Source of the DNA: Candidatus Eisenbacteria bacterium
GTDB lineage: Bacteria > Eisenbacteria > RBG-16-71-46 > JAFGJU01
Length of the DNA: 64,000 nt
Assembly (NCBI GenBank): GCA_026388185.1
Contig: JAPLKG010000020.1
Coordinates: 49,978 to 113,977, forward strand
Direction: 5' to 3'
Under the pieces are notes generated by a model. The model saw nothing but the letters and a program-made list of their open reading frames with translations. It ran no database searches and had not been told where the DNA came from. The translations under genes were made by a program, and so were the position numbers. Positions 1 to 8,308 of the stretch are shown here, piece by piece; the first letter of the stretch is position 1, and each line of letters starts with the position of its first letter.

Positions 1-123
1 GCGGAAAACACTCTCACCTCCGCCGAGCTTACGCTGAAGCAGGATTACGTTGAGTGGCTGCAGTATCGATTGCAGTTGCAGTTTGCCACGGGGAAGATCG
101 GGAAGGAATCGCCGGGGATTTAG
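1..123 (+). CDS. C-terminal end of an outer-membrane efflux protein (TolC-like), partial
   Basis: The first 123 bases are open in frame 1 and end in TAG; they encode 40 residues. The stretch is helical and Gln/Leu-rich (WLQYRLQLQF) and ends GKIGKESPGI, which resembles the last helix of TolC/OprM-family outer-membrane factors. The identification rests mainly on position: a HlyD-type fusion protein and an ABC exporter follow on the same strand, the usual order for a tripartite efflux operon. The start lies outside the window, so the domain cannot be confirmed here. Confidence 0.6.
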   Translation, partial: AENTLTSAELTLKQDYVEWLQYRLQLQFATGKIGKESPGI

Positions 124-227
124 CGGGGCGCCATGGCCGTGTAGGAAAATGCGTAAGAACTGCCCGAGACGCCACCTGAAACGGAATGTAGCGGAGAGAA
201 CATCGAGATGACCACTCGGGAGGTAAC

Positions 228-1118
228 ATGAAACACCTGCTGTGGACGGCGCTGTGCGTTACTGCAATTCTGTCCCAATTTCTTATCGGCGGATGCGGGG
301 ACGATTCCAGATCCTCGACCTACACGGGCGTGCTGGAGGGGAAATCGATTCAGGTGCCGGCGCTCACGGGAGGAAAAATCGTGAGCCTGCTGGTGGATAC
401 CGGCGAGGAAGTGGCGGCGGGAGCCAGGCTGGTCGTAGTGGACACGACAGAGCTCGTCTTGCAGCGCAGACAGTTCAGCGCGTCCCTGGAGGACCTGAGA
501 GTCCAGAGGGAAATCGCCGAGACCAACCTCAAGCGCTCGAAAGCAGACATGGAATACGTGCGGCAAAGAGAAGAGCGCACGAAAATGCTCTTCGAGAACC
601 AGGCCATGCCGAGACAGAATCTGGACGACTTGCGGAACGAAATGCAGCGCGCTCAATCCGCGTTTGAAGGCGCGCAGCAACAGGTCCGGAGCATCGAAGC
701 GCGTGAGAAGCAGTTCGAGGCGCAGGTCGAAACGGTGGACAAGAGGATCTCCGACGCCGTGATAACCGCTCCGATCGAGGGACTGGTGAGTACGCTTTAC
801 TACGAGGTCGGCGAGGCCGTTCCATCGATGCAGCCCGTGCTCGAGTTGATCCACGTGAGCGAGCTGGACGTGAAGATATACATTCCCGAAGAAGCATTGC
901 CAGACGTGAAACACGGACAGACAGTGAAGATTCGCGTGGACGGGGTGAAGGAGGACCTGGCGGGACGTGTGAGTTGGGTGAGCCCCAAAGCCGAGTTCAC
1001 TCCCAAGACGATTCTGACTCCCGAGACGCGTGCTTCGCTCGTCTACGCGGTGAAGGTCACCGTGCCAAATCCCAGGCGCGTGTTGAAACACGGGATGCCC
1101 GTTGAAGTGACTCTGTAG
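228..1118 (+). CDS. HlyD-family membrane fusion (periplasmic adaptor) lipoprotein
   Basis: Adaptor of a tripartite ABC efflux pump, linking the inner-membrane transporter to the outer-membrane channel. The N-terminus is a lipoprotein signal with lipobox LIGGC (Cys23), so it is probably anchored by lipid and not by a transmembrane helix. Residues about 33-76 form the first half of the lipoyl/barrel-sandwich domain (VPALTGGKIVSLLV), 77-165 a charged coiled-coil hairpin, then the second lipoyl half (ITAPIEGLVSTL) and a beta-barrel. At 296 aa it is slightly short but complete. It lies 104 bp after the channel gene and 14 bp before the first ATPase. The substrate cannot be read from the sequence; drugs, toxins or lipids are all possible. 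Confidence 0.9.
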   Translation: MKHLLWTALCVTAILSQFLIGGCGDDSRSSTYTGVLEGKSIQVPALTGGKIVSLLVDTGEEVAAGARLVVVDTTELVLQRRQFSASLEDLRVQREIAETNLKRSKADMEYVRQREERTKMLFENQAMPRQNLDDLRNEMQRAQSAFEGAQQQVRSIEAREKQFEAQVETVDKRISDAVITAPIEGLVSTLYYEVGEAVPSMQPVLELIHVSELDVKIYIPEEALPDVKHGQTVKIRVDGVKEDLAGRVSWVSPKAEFTPKTILTPETRASLVYAVKVTVPNPRRVLKHGMPVEVTL

Positions 1119-1132
1119 CTGAAGTATTTCTC

Positions 1133-2050
1133 ATGAATGCCATTGAGATAACGGATTTCCGGAAGCGATACGGCCCGATAGAGGCGGTCAAGGGCGTTTC
1201 CCTGTCGGTGCGCGGTGGGGAGCTGTTCGGCCTGATCGGACCCGACGGAGCAGGCAAGACCACGCTGATGCGCGCCATTTGCACGCTCCTTGTTCCTGAC
1301 CGGGGGACGATTCTAGTCCAAGGCCGTGACGTGACGAGAGAAACCATGGCCGTTCGAGCGCTGCTGGGCTACATGCCGCAGCGCTTTTCGCTTTACCAGG
1401 ATCTTTCCGTCGAACAGAACCTGCGTTTCTTCGCAGATCTCTTCGGCGTACGGCATGCGGAGCGCGAGCAGCGCACCGAACAGTTGTATCGATTCTCGCG
1501 CTTGGCTCCCTTCAAGAAGCGAAAAGCCGGGGCCCTATCCGGTGGAATGAAGCAGAAGCTCGCCCTGTCGTGCGCGTTGATTCATACGCCGGAAGTACTG
1601 ATCCTGGATGAACCCACGACGGGTGTAGACCCTGTCTCGCGCCAGGAGTTCTGGGAAATCCTACGGTCGATTCAGGGAGGGGGAACGACGATCTTTGTTT
1701 CTACGGCGTATCTTGAAGAGGCCGATGAGTGCGACCGCGTGGCATTGATGCACGAGGGAGAGATTGGAACCGTCGGTCCTCCCAAGGAGGTGAGGGCGGC
1801 GTTCCGCTGGCCGCTGTATCAAGTAACCGGAAAAGACGTGCGCGCCCTGAGACACTTTCTTGGCGCATTGCCCCAGGCGCGAGGCACGCAACTTTTCGGC
1901 GACACGGTTCACGTTGTCTTCGAGCGGGAACCGACGGGTTCCGAGTGGCAACAATGGCAACATGATTCTCGCGGCAATTTGGAGCGATGGGACAATCAAG
2001 CGCCGAGCATGGAAGACGTTTTCTTTGAGCTCATCGGCAAGAAGAAATAG
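1133..2050 (+). CDS. ABC exporter ATP-binding protein (first of two, YbhF/CcmA-like)
   Basis: Nucleotide-binding subunit of an ABC-2 type exporter. Walker A is GPDGAGKT (36-43, with Asp where Asn is usual), the ABC signature LSGGMKQ (135-141) and Walker B VLILDEP (155-161), followed by the D-loop GVDP. A C-terminal extension of about 90 residues follows the ATPase core, as in exporter ATPases that bind their permease through this region. Two bases separate it from the second ATPase gene. In YbhF-type systems the two ATPases are fused in one chain; here they are separate genes. Confidence 0.92.
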   Translation: MNAIEITDFRKRYGPIEAVKGVSLSVRGGELFGLIGPDGAGKTTLMRAICTLLVPDRGTILVQGRDVTRETMAVRALLGYMPQRFSLYQDLSVEQNLRFFADLFGVRHAEREQRTEQLYRFSRLAPFKKRKAGALSGGMKQKLALSCALIHTPEVLILDEPTTGVDPVSRQEFWEILRSIQGGGTTIFVSTAYLEEADECDRVALMHEGEIGTVGPPKEVRAAFRWPLYQVTGKDVRALRHFLGALPQARGTQLFGDTVHVVFEREPTGSEWQQWQHDSRGNLERWDNQAPSMEDVFFELIGKKK

Positions 2051-2052
2051 AA

Positions 2053-2892
2053 ATGGAGAACGTACTCTCCGGAGTGTCCGACTACGACATGTCTACTAAC
2101 ACTGAAATCGCCGTGAGTACCACGGATCTCACTCGGAAGTTCGGCAACTTTGTGGCCGTCGACAGAGTCGGCTTCGAAGTGCACGGGGGCGAGATTTTTG
2201 GATTTCTGGGAGCCAACGGGGCGGGCAAGACGACGTTGATACGCGTTTTGTGCGGCCTGCTTCAACCTACAAGCGGGTCTGCGACCGTGGCCGGATTGGA
2301 CGTTTACGGACAGAGTGAACAAATCAAGCACAAGATCGGCTACATGAGTCAGAGATTTTCACTCTACGAGGATTTGACAGTCGAGGAGAACATCAAGTTC
2401 TACGGCGGCATATACGGACTGAGGGAAAGGCAAATCAAGGACAAGGAAGAGAAAATTCTCGCGGACGTTGGGCTTGATCCGTACGTACACAGTCTGACGG
2501 CCTCGCTGCCTCTCGGATTCAAGCAGCGGCTGGCCCTGGGTTGCGCGATGCTGCACGATCCTGCAATTTTGTTTCTGGATGAGCCGACCTCGGGCGTCGA
2601 CCCAAAGGCGCGTCGCGAGTTTTGGGACATTATCCACGAGACTTCGCAGGCGGGCACCACGGTCCTGGTCACGACCCACTTCATGGAAGAAGCCGAATAT
2701 TGTCACCGCATTCTCATCATGGATGCGGGTCGCATCGTCGCCCTGGACACGCCCCGCAATCTAAAGAGCCTGTATCGGAAAGAAAGTGTGCACGACGTGT
2801 TCGTGACGCTGGTTCGAAGAGAAATGGAAGGAAGAAAAGAGGGAATGGTAGAGGTGGAAGGACGGGGAGAAGGAAAGAGAGGGAGAGAGTGA
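2053..2892 (+). CDS. ABC exporter ATP-binding protein (second of two)
   Basis: Second ATPase of the same exporter. Walker A is GANGAGKT (53-60) and Walker B AILFLDEP (171-178) with SGVDP. The signature loop reads LPLGFKQ (152-158), not LSGGxxQ; this degenerate form is characteristic of the second ATPase half of YbhF/YhiH exporters, so it supports the family and does not indicate decay. Translation may begin at 2053 or at the in-frame ATG at 2089. The last ~25 residues (EGRKEGMVEVEGRGEGKRG) come from a purine-only repeat-like tract and lie beyond the normal domain. The stop overlaps the GTG start of the permease. Confidence 0.9.
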   Translation: MENVLSGVSDYDMSTNTEIAVSTTDLTRKFGNFVAVDRVGFEVHGGEIFGFLGANGAGKTTLIRVLCGLLQPTSGSATVAGLDVYGQSEQIKHKIGYMSQRFSLYEDLTVEENIKFYGGIYGLRERQIKDKEEKILADVGLDPYVHSLTASLPLGFKQRLALGCAMLHDPAILFLDEPTSGVDPKARREFWDIIHETSQAGTTVLVTTHFMEEAEYCHRILIMDAGRIVALDTPRNLKSLYRKESVHDVFVTLVRREMEGRKEGMVEVEGRGEGKRGRE

Positions 2893-4004
2893 GCGGGGGA
2901 GCGGGTCGCATCCTCGCCATCGCGAGGAAGGAATTCTTTCACATCATCTATGACTTCCGCACGCTGGCCATTGTTTTCATAATGCCGGTGCTGCAATTGG
3001 TCATCTTCGGCTATGCGCTGAACATGGAGATCCAGCGCGTGGACATGGCGGTCATAGATTTTTCTCGCTCGACCGAGTCGCGCCATCTGGTGCAGGAGTT
3101 CAGCGGTAGCAGGTTTTTCCGTCCGTTCTATTACCAGGGGCCGGCGTCGGGGCTTGAAGATCTTTTCAAGTCGCGCAAGGCTCGCGCGGCCATCGTCATT
3201 CCAGTCGATTTCGAGACCCGGCTGCGTACCGGCACCAGCGCGCCGGTCCAGCTCCTGATCGACGCCTCGGACGCCAACGCGGCGACGCTCGTAGACATGT
3301 ATTGCACCCAGGTGCTTCTCGGTTACAACGAAGGAAGGGGAGTGAAGACTCTCGCGCCGTTCGACGTCCGCAGCGCCATCCTCTTCAATCCAAACCTGAA
3401 GAGCTCGTACTTCTTTGTTCCCGGCATCATCGCCATGATTCTAGTCATGATTTCCTGCCTGCTGACGAGCATCACAATCACGAGAGAGAAAGAGACCGGA
3501 ACCATGGAACAGATCCTGGTCTCTCCTGTTCTGCCTCACGAGATAATTCTCGGCAAAGTTCTGCCTTACGTGGCGCTGGCCTTTGCCGACGCTTCAGTGG
3601 TGGTGTTCATGGGTCTCGTGGTCTTTCGCGTGCCGTTCGAGGGGAGCTTCCCTCTGCTGATCGTGCTCACGACGCTCTACATTATCACGGCATTGAGTCT
3701 GGGGCTTACAATCTCGACGCGGGTCCGCACCCAGCAGGTGGCAATGATGATCGCCCAGGTGGCGACGATCCTGCCAACCATCCTGCTGTCCGGCCTGGTT
3801 TTTCCCATCGCGTCGATGCCGGCGTTGTTTAGGTATATCACGTATGTCATACCGGCTCGGTACTACCTCTTGATAGTGCGCGGCATTTTTCTCAAGGGGA
3901 GTCTACTGGTCCATCTCATTCAGCCGACGCTCTTCCTGTTTTGCATGACGCTTTTTCTATTGATCATTTCCGTGCGTAGATTCAGCATGAATCTGGAGAG
4001 GTAG
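2889..4004 (+). CDS. ABC-2 type permease (first of two)
   Basis: Integral membrane subunit of the exporter, 371 aa if translation begins at the GTG that overlaps the upstream TGA (GTGA); the open frame runs further upstream, but that part is only a shadow of the ATPase gene. An N-terminal helix (IVFIMPVLQLVIFGYAL) is followed by a large periplasmic domain (about residues 50-185) and five C-terminal helices, the YbhR/YbhS layout of the ABC-2 family. The motif REKETGTMEQILVSP, the cytoplasmic coupling region of this family, is near residue 200. The next gene is a paralogue of the same topology, so the pump is probably a permease heterodimer. Confidence 0.9.
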   Translation: MSGGAGRILAIARKEFFHIIYDFRTLAIVFIMPVLQLVIFGYALNMEIQRVDMAVIDFSRSTESRHLVQEFSGSRFFRPFYYQGPASGLEDLFKSRKARAAIVIPVDFETRLRTGTSAPVQLLIDASDANAATLVDMYCTQVLLGYNEGRGVKTLAPFDVRSAILFNPNLKSSYFFVPGIIAMILVMISCLLTSITITREKETGTMEQILVSPVLPHEIILGKVLPYVALAFADASVVVFMGLVVFRVPFEGSFPLLIVLTTLYIITALSLGLTISTRVRTQQVAMMIAQVATILPTILLSGLVFPIASMPALFRYITYVIPARYYLLIVRGIFLKGSLLVHLIQPTLFLFCMTLFLLIISVRRFSMNLER

Positions 4005-4005
4005 G

Positions 4006-5127
4006 ATGCGGCGCATCGCTCAGGTGATCGACAAAGAGTTCCGGCAAGTGCTTCGCGACAAGCCGATGCTGGCGATCATCTTCATCGTGCCTATCGTGCA
4101 GCTCTTCATATTGGGCTTTGCCATAACGACGGAAGTGAAACACGTCAAGTTGCTGGTCGTTGATCTGGACCGCAGTAGCGTCAGTCGCGAAATCGTGCGA
4201 GAGTTTGCTCACACCGACAGATTCGATCTGGTCAGTTACGCAAGTGACCTCCGCGAGATACGGCAGAAGATGCGCGCCTGGCAGGTCCAGATGGCCTTGG
4301 TGATTCCGCCGCGTTTCGCCGGGCAACTGCAGCGAAATCTCAAGCCGGAGCTTCAGGTGGTAGTTGACGGAGTAGACGGTAACACCGCCGGCGTCTCGCT
4401 GGGCTACGCGCGGGGCATCCTGGCGGAGTTCGGCGCGACCTACGCGAAAGAGCACATTGGCGCAGGGCAGTCCATGCGGGTGCGCCCTGTCACGGCGGAA
4501 GAACGCATGTGGTACAATCCGGACCTGAGCACTCAACAGTTCATGATTCCCGGAATAGTCGTGGTTCTCCTGACGATCCTCCCCATGATGCTCTCGGCCA
4601 TGAGTCTGGTCAAAGAGAAGGAGATAGGCACGCTCGAACAGCTCATGGTGACACCCTTGAAGAGACACGAGCTTCTCGCAGGGAAGTTGATACCCTTCCT
4701 GCTTCTCTCCTACGTTGAGCTCGGCATCGTCATGACCGTTGCAATTCTGTTCTTCAAGATTCCGATGAACGGGAGCTACGTGCTGCTGGCTCTTCTTGCG
4801 TTCCTGTACTTATTCACGACGCTAGGGCTTGGTATCTTTATCTCCACGGTCGGCCGCTCGCAACAGCAGGCGATGTTCATCGCGTGGTTCTTCATGGTCT
4901 TCATGATAATGCTCGGCGGCTTCTTCATTCCGATCGAGAACATGCCGTCCGCCGTTCAAAAGCTGACTTACATCAATCCCATGCGCTATTTCATTTACAT
5001 AATCCGTGACATTTTCCAAAAAGGGTCGTCGCTTCGATTTCTCGTAAGAGACGTCATCCCGATGGGAGTATTCGGGCTTCTGATTTTCACGTTCAGTGTG
5101 GTAAAATTTCAGAAGCGCGTAAAGTGA
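4006..5127 (+). CDS. ABC-2 type permease (second of two)
   Basis: Paralogue of the preceding permease, 373 aa, with the same design: one N-terminal helix (LAIIFIVPIVQLFILGFAI), a periplasmic domain, then five helices after the coupling motif KEKEIGTLEQLMVTP. It begins 1 bp after the previous stop, in an arrangement that implies one transcript and equimolar synthesis. With the OMF, adaptor and two ATPases it completes a MacAB-independent, YbhFSR-like tripartite exporter. Family assignment is secure; the substrate is unknown. Confidence 0.92.
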   Translation: MRRIAQVIDKEFRQVLRDKPMLAIIFIVPIVQLFILGFAITTEVKHVKLLVVDLDRSSVSREIVREFAHTDRFDLVSYASDLREIRQKMRAWQVQMALVIPPRFAGQLQRNLKPELQVVVDGVDGNTAGVSLGYARGILAEFGATYAKEHIGAGQSMRVRPVTAEERMWYNPDLSTQQFMIPGIVVVLLTILPMMLSAMSLVKEKEIGTLEQLMVTPLKRHELLAGKLIPFLLLSYVELGIVMTVAILFFKIPMNGSYVLLALLAFLYLFTTLGLGIFISTVGRSQQQAMFIAWFFMVFMIMLGGFFIPIENMPSAVQKLTYINPMRYFIYIIRDIFQKGSSLRFLVRDVIPMGVFGLLIFTFSVVKFQKRVK

Positions 5128-5143
5128 CGATAGGAGGAGGACA

Positions 5144-5989
5144 ATGAACTTCTTTGATGTCTGGCTGTTGCCTCGGGTCTGGGTTGGAGCCGCTTTCTGC
5201 GTGGTCGGTCTTCTATTCTTGATGAAGTCGTGGGTGAGCAGCACCGTTCGGCTGGTGTCTCTCGTCGTGACATTCTTCGCCTTTGGCGTGGTCCTGATAC
5301 TGCCCCTCGGCCATTTCGCGCGGGGAATGAGCATACATCCGAGCCCCGTCTGCATTGTGACCAGACCGTTTGAGTTCCTCAACGCCGGCCGTCACGTTCC
5401 AGTAATCTTTCTATCGATACTGGCCTTTGTCGCGGTATTCACCATTCTCGGAAACAAGCTCTTCTGCGGATGGGTGTGTCCCGTCGGCGCCGCTCAAGAG
5501 ATTGTCCACCGAATACCGCTGCCCAAGAGACTCAAGATCAAACTCCCTTTCGGGGTGACCAACGCGGTTCGCTTCCTTCTCTACGTCGTTTTCCTGGTTG
5601 TCGTCTTCACTGCCGGCCTGAGCATTTACGGCTACTTCAATCCGTTTGAGTTTCTTTTCTGGGAATTTCAGCCTCTGGCACTTCCGGTTTTTCTAGCGAT
5701 ACTGTCTTTTCTCGCAACGCTGATCGCGGCCTTGTTCATATTCAGGCCGTTCTGTTACCTGATTTGCCCTCTCGGTCTGGTGACGTGGATTCTTGAGCAC
5801 CTGTCCGTAGTGAGGGTCAGGGTGGATAAGGAGAAGTGCACAAATTGCAATCTGTGCGTTGCACTGAGTCCGTGCCCCGCCGTTCCTTCGATATTGGAGG
5901 ATCGAAAGTCGAGGCCGGACTGTCATGCTTGCGGCCGTTGCATCGAAGTCTGTCCGGAAAAGGCCCTGGCGTTCAGGGCGGGGAGGTAA
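5144..5989 (+). CDS. NapH/MauN-type membrane polyferredoxin (4Fe-4S)
   Basis: Membrane-bound iron-sulfur protein of 281 aa likely to pass electrons between the quinone pool and a periplasmic or cytoplasmic acceptor. Several transmembrane helices are present, with the family motif CGWVCPVG after the second or third and a second CPLG further on. The C-terminus carries two ferredoxin clusters: Cys232/235/238/244 and Cys260/263/266/270 (CHACGRCIEVCP). The spacing in the first cluster (CxxCxxCxxxxxC) is slightly irregular. A good Shine-Dalgarno (AGGAGGA) precedes the ATG. It sits 16 bp after the exporter and 3 bp before an unknown membrane protein, its probable partner. Known relatives include NapH, NosR and RdxA/CcoG. 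Confidence 0.88.
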   Translation: MNFFDVWLLPRVWVGAAFCVVGLLFLMKSWVSSTVRLVSLVVTFFAFGVVLILPLGHFARGMSIHPSPVCIVTRPFEFLNAGRHVPVIFLSILAFVAVFTILGNKLFCGWVCPVGAAQEIVHRIPLPKRLKIKLPFGVTNAVRFLLYVVFLVVVFTAGLSIYGYFNPFEFLFWEFQPLALPVFLAILSFLATLIAALFIFRPFCYLICPLGLVTWILEHLSVVRVRVDKEKCTNCNLCVALSPCPAVPSILEDRKSRPDCHACGRCIEVCPEKALAFRAGR

Positions 5990-5992
5990 CCC

Positions 5993-6700
5993 ATGATGAG
6001 TGAGAAAGACGAGACTAGAGCTACTAAGCGAAAACGCGCAGTCGATGTCCTCATAGCCATTGCCCTGCTCGGCTCTGTCTGGGGTTTCCTGGAGGTCGTC
6101 CTGGGTGGGGCCATCAAAGCAGCGGGGCTTCCTCAACGTGCGGCCATCATGACAGGTTTAGGGATGGGCGTAATGGGCATTGCGCTTGGCGCCTTCAGGA
6201 GACCGCTGATGCTCGTGGCGATTCCGATAGTCGCGGTTCTCTGTAAGCAACTGGTGGTCCCGATTCTTCACGTGTCGATTCTGTGCAAAGCAAACTCCTG
6301 CCTGGCCGTAGGGTTGGACGGCTTTGCTCTTGCTGCGGTAGCCGGGATTGCAGGCCGGAGAATGGATAAGGGCTACACTATCAAGGTCGTGTCAGCCGCG
6401 TCTGCTGCATTGTTGGTGCGAGGCACTTTCTACTTTATGGGCATGAATCTGGCGCCGTGCGCGCACCTTCTGTCATTCAACCGGGCCGGGGGGTTCGTCT
6501 CGTTCATGGCGTACAACGGTCTTGCGTGGGCGGCCTTCTCGGCGCTGCTCTTCCCGGTCGGTTACTGGATCGGGGCGCAGCTCAAGGAGCCGGTCCTGGT
6601 TCTGGGCACCAGAAGGCCCTCCCTTTACTACGTTGCTTCGGCAGTTGCGGTGATCCTCTGCTGGGGAGCAAGCGCCCTAGCCATTTCCTCCGGGCTGTAA
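5993..6700 (+). CDS. Membrane protein of unknown function, partner of polyferredoxin
   Basis: Protein of 235 aa with a basic N-terminal tail (KRKRAVDVLIA) and about six hydrophobic helices. No family is recognised with certainty. It contains conserved-looking Cys residues in the region LCKANSCLAVG and a Cys in NLAPCAHLL, which could bind metal or cofactor. It starts with ATGATG 3 bp after the polyferredoxin stop and behind GGGAGGT, so the two are almost certainly co-translated. Its glycine/alanine-rich helices resemble energy-coupling S-component or substrate-binding membrane proteins; that is a guess from appearance only. Confidence 0.75.
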   Translation: MMSEKDETRATKRKRAVDVLIAIALLGSVWGFLEVVLGGAIKAAGLPQRAAIMTGLGMGVMGIALGAFRRPLMLVAIPIVAVLCKQLVVPILHVSILCKANSCLAVGLDGFALAAVAGIAGRRMDKGYTIKVVSAASAALLVRGTFYFMGMNLAPCAHLLSFNRAGGFVSFMAYNGLAWAAFSALLFPVGYWIGAQLKEPVLVLGTRRPSLYYVASAVAVILCWGASALAISSGL

Positions 6701-6793
6701 TCCTGTAAGCGAGCTGTAACCTTGCAAGCGGTGCCAGGCAGGTCATACCGACCGTTGCCTGTCCGGCAATCTGAGGCTTGACGGAGACGTAGC

Positions 6794-8098
6794 ATGGCCG
6801 AGAAAGATGTTCGCTCTCCCGATCCGAGGTCTCTCGAAGAAGAAAACCGGCGACTGAAGCGGGCCTTGGAGGAGCTTACCATACTCAACGATCTTGCCCG
6901 CGCCATCAGCGCTTCGCTCAGCTCACAAGACATCATGAACACCATTATTCGGCGCTCTCTGCGCGCCGTCCATGCCGAGCAAGGTGTGATTACACTCGTC
7001 GGGCAACAGCCGAGAGATCCTACCAGGACACTCGTGCGTACGATGGTGAGCTCGAGCGAGCACCAGCCTTTTCACATCAACGAGTGCCTGTTGGGATGGA
7101 TGCATCTCAACAAGAAGCCCTTGCTCGTGAACGAACCGCGACAAGACGAGAGATTCAGGGGCATCGTCTGGGATGAGTCAATCAGTTCGGTCTTGTGTGT
7201 ACCGCTCCTGGTCAAGTCTGAGTTGAAAGGACTTCTCACAATTTACAACAAGCGTGGAGGGGAGCGGTTTAGCGAAGAAGACCAGCGTCTGCTTGCGATC
7301 ATCGCCGCTCAGTCGGCGCAGGTGGTGGAGAACGCGCGTCTGTCAGAAGAGGAGCAGGCGCTTCGTCGCATGCAGGAAGAGGTGAGACTGGCCCTGGAGA
7401 TTCAGATCGGCTTGCTCCCGAAGGCCTCGCCGCAGGTTCCAGGCTATGATATTGCCGGCGTGAGTATTCCTGCACAGGTTGTCGGCGGTGACTATTTCGA
7501 TTTCGTGCCGATACACGAGACCAAACTGGCCGTTTCTCTCGGCGACATTTCCGGCAAAGGGCTGCCGGCGGCGCTTTTGATGGCGAACCTTCAGGCCACG
7601 ATTCGAGCACAGACTCTGTTGCGGCTCTCTCCGAAGGATTGCATGCAGCGCTCGAACTCGCTCATGTTCCAGAGCACGGATTCCCGGAAATTCGCCACTC
7701 TGTTCTATGGAGTTCTGGACGCCGAGAGGCACGAGCTTTGCTATTCGAACGCCGGACACGAGTGGCCGTTTCTTTTCGGCACAGCGAAAGACCCTGCGCG
7801 ACTTGAAGTGGGAGGCATGGTTCTGAGTTGTATGGAGAACTCCCAGTACGACGAGGCCGTCGTTCCTATCAATCCGGGGGACTTGCTCGTAATCTTCTCC
7901 GATGGAGTGACGGAGGCTGCGAATGAAAGCTGGGAGGAATTTGGCGAGCAGGGCCTTGCCGCGGTGATAAGAGAGAATTTGTCGGAGACTTCACGCGGGC
8001 TGATCGAGAAAATCGTGACCGCGGTAAAACGTCACGCAGGGAATCTACCGCAAACGGACGACATTACTCTTGTAGTAATCAGAAGAGAGAGGGCGTGA
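6794..8098 (+). CDS. GAF domain-containing PP2C (SpoIIE/RsbU-type) phosphatase
   Basis: Serine/threonine phosphatase of the type that reverses anti-anti-sigma-factor phosphorylation in partner-switching pathways. A short N-terminal coiled coil (EEENRRLKRALEEL) precedes a GAF sensor domain (about 30-190) and the PP2C domain (about 225-433). The metal-binding motifs VVGGDYFDF, GDISGKGLPAALLMA, NAGHEWPFLF and FSDGVTEA are all present, and the C-terminus TDDITLVVI is intact, so the enzyme should be active. No STAS or anti-sigma kinase gene is adjacent, so the partner is elsewhere. Confidence 0.93.
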   Translation: MAEKDVRSPDPRSLEEENRRLKRALEELTILNDLARAISASLSSQDIMNTIIRRSLRAVHAEQGVITLVGQQPRDPTRTLVRTMVSSSEHQPFHINECLLGWMHLNKKPLLVNEPRQDERFRGIVWDESISSVLCVPLLVKSELKGLLTIYNKRGGERFSEEDQRLLAIIAAQSAQVVENARLSEEEQALRRMQEEVRLALEIQIGLLPKASPQVPGYDIAGVSIPAQVVGGDYFDFVPIHETKLAVSLGDISGKGLPAALLMANLQATIRAQTLLRLSPKDCMQRSNSLMFQSTDSRKFATLFYGVLDAERHELCYSNAGHEWPFLFGTAKDPARLEVGGMVLSCMENSQYDEAVVPINPGDLLVIFSDGVTEAANESWEEFGEQGLAAVIRENLSETSRGLIEKIVTAVKRHAGNLPQTDDITLVVIRRERA

Positions 8099-8306
8099 GC
8101 CCGGGGCGATTGCGGGGAGGAAGAAGGAAGCGTACGAATGGCTCGAGAGAGCCGTCGCTGCAGGGTGGAGAGACTATCAGATGTGCCAGATCGACCCGTG
8201 GCTTGAGAATGTGCGTAACGACGAACAGTTCAAACAGGTGATGGCACAACTGAAAGGGAAAGTGGACGAGATGCGTAAACGCGTGGAAGAAATGGAAGAG
8301 GAATAA
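8079..8306 (+). pseudogene. Relic: C-terminal end of a TPR-repeat protein
   Basis: Frame 3 is open from 8079 to a TAA at 8304-8306 and encodes WLERAVAAGWRDYQ, then DPWLENVRNDEQFKQVM and a coiled-coil end rich in Glu/Arg. This is the typical tail of TPR proteins, often those fused to Ser/Thr kinases (WLExA...DPxxxxLRxxxxFxxL). There is no ATG/GTG/TTG before the ATG at 8181, and an in-frame TAA at 8076 blocks it upstream, so only the last half-repeat and tail are left. It overlaps the end of the phosphatase gene by 20 bp. A 41-residue protein from 8181 cannot be excluded, but a decayed gene fits better. Confidence 0.6.
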
Positions 8307-8308
8307 CC

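Noticed and set aside
120-1091. Long open frame of 323 codons opposite the HlyD-type gene
   Set aside because: It lies wholly antisense to a well-supported gene, is rich in His/Leu/Arg as GC-rich shadows are, and has no recognisable motif.
2089-2091. Alternative start of the second ABC ATPase
   Set aside because: Possible, but no better ribosome-binding site lies near it; the ATG at 2053 is kept and the choice is noted.
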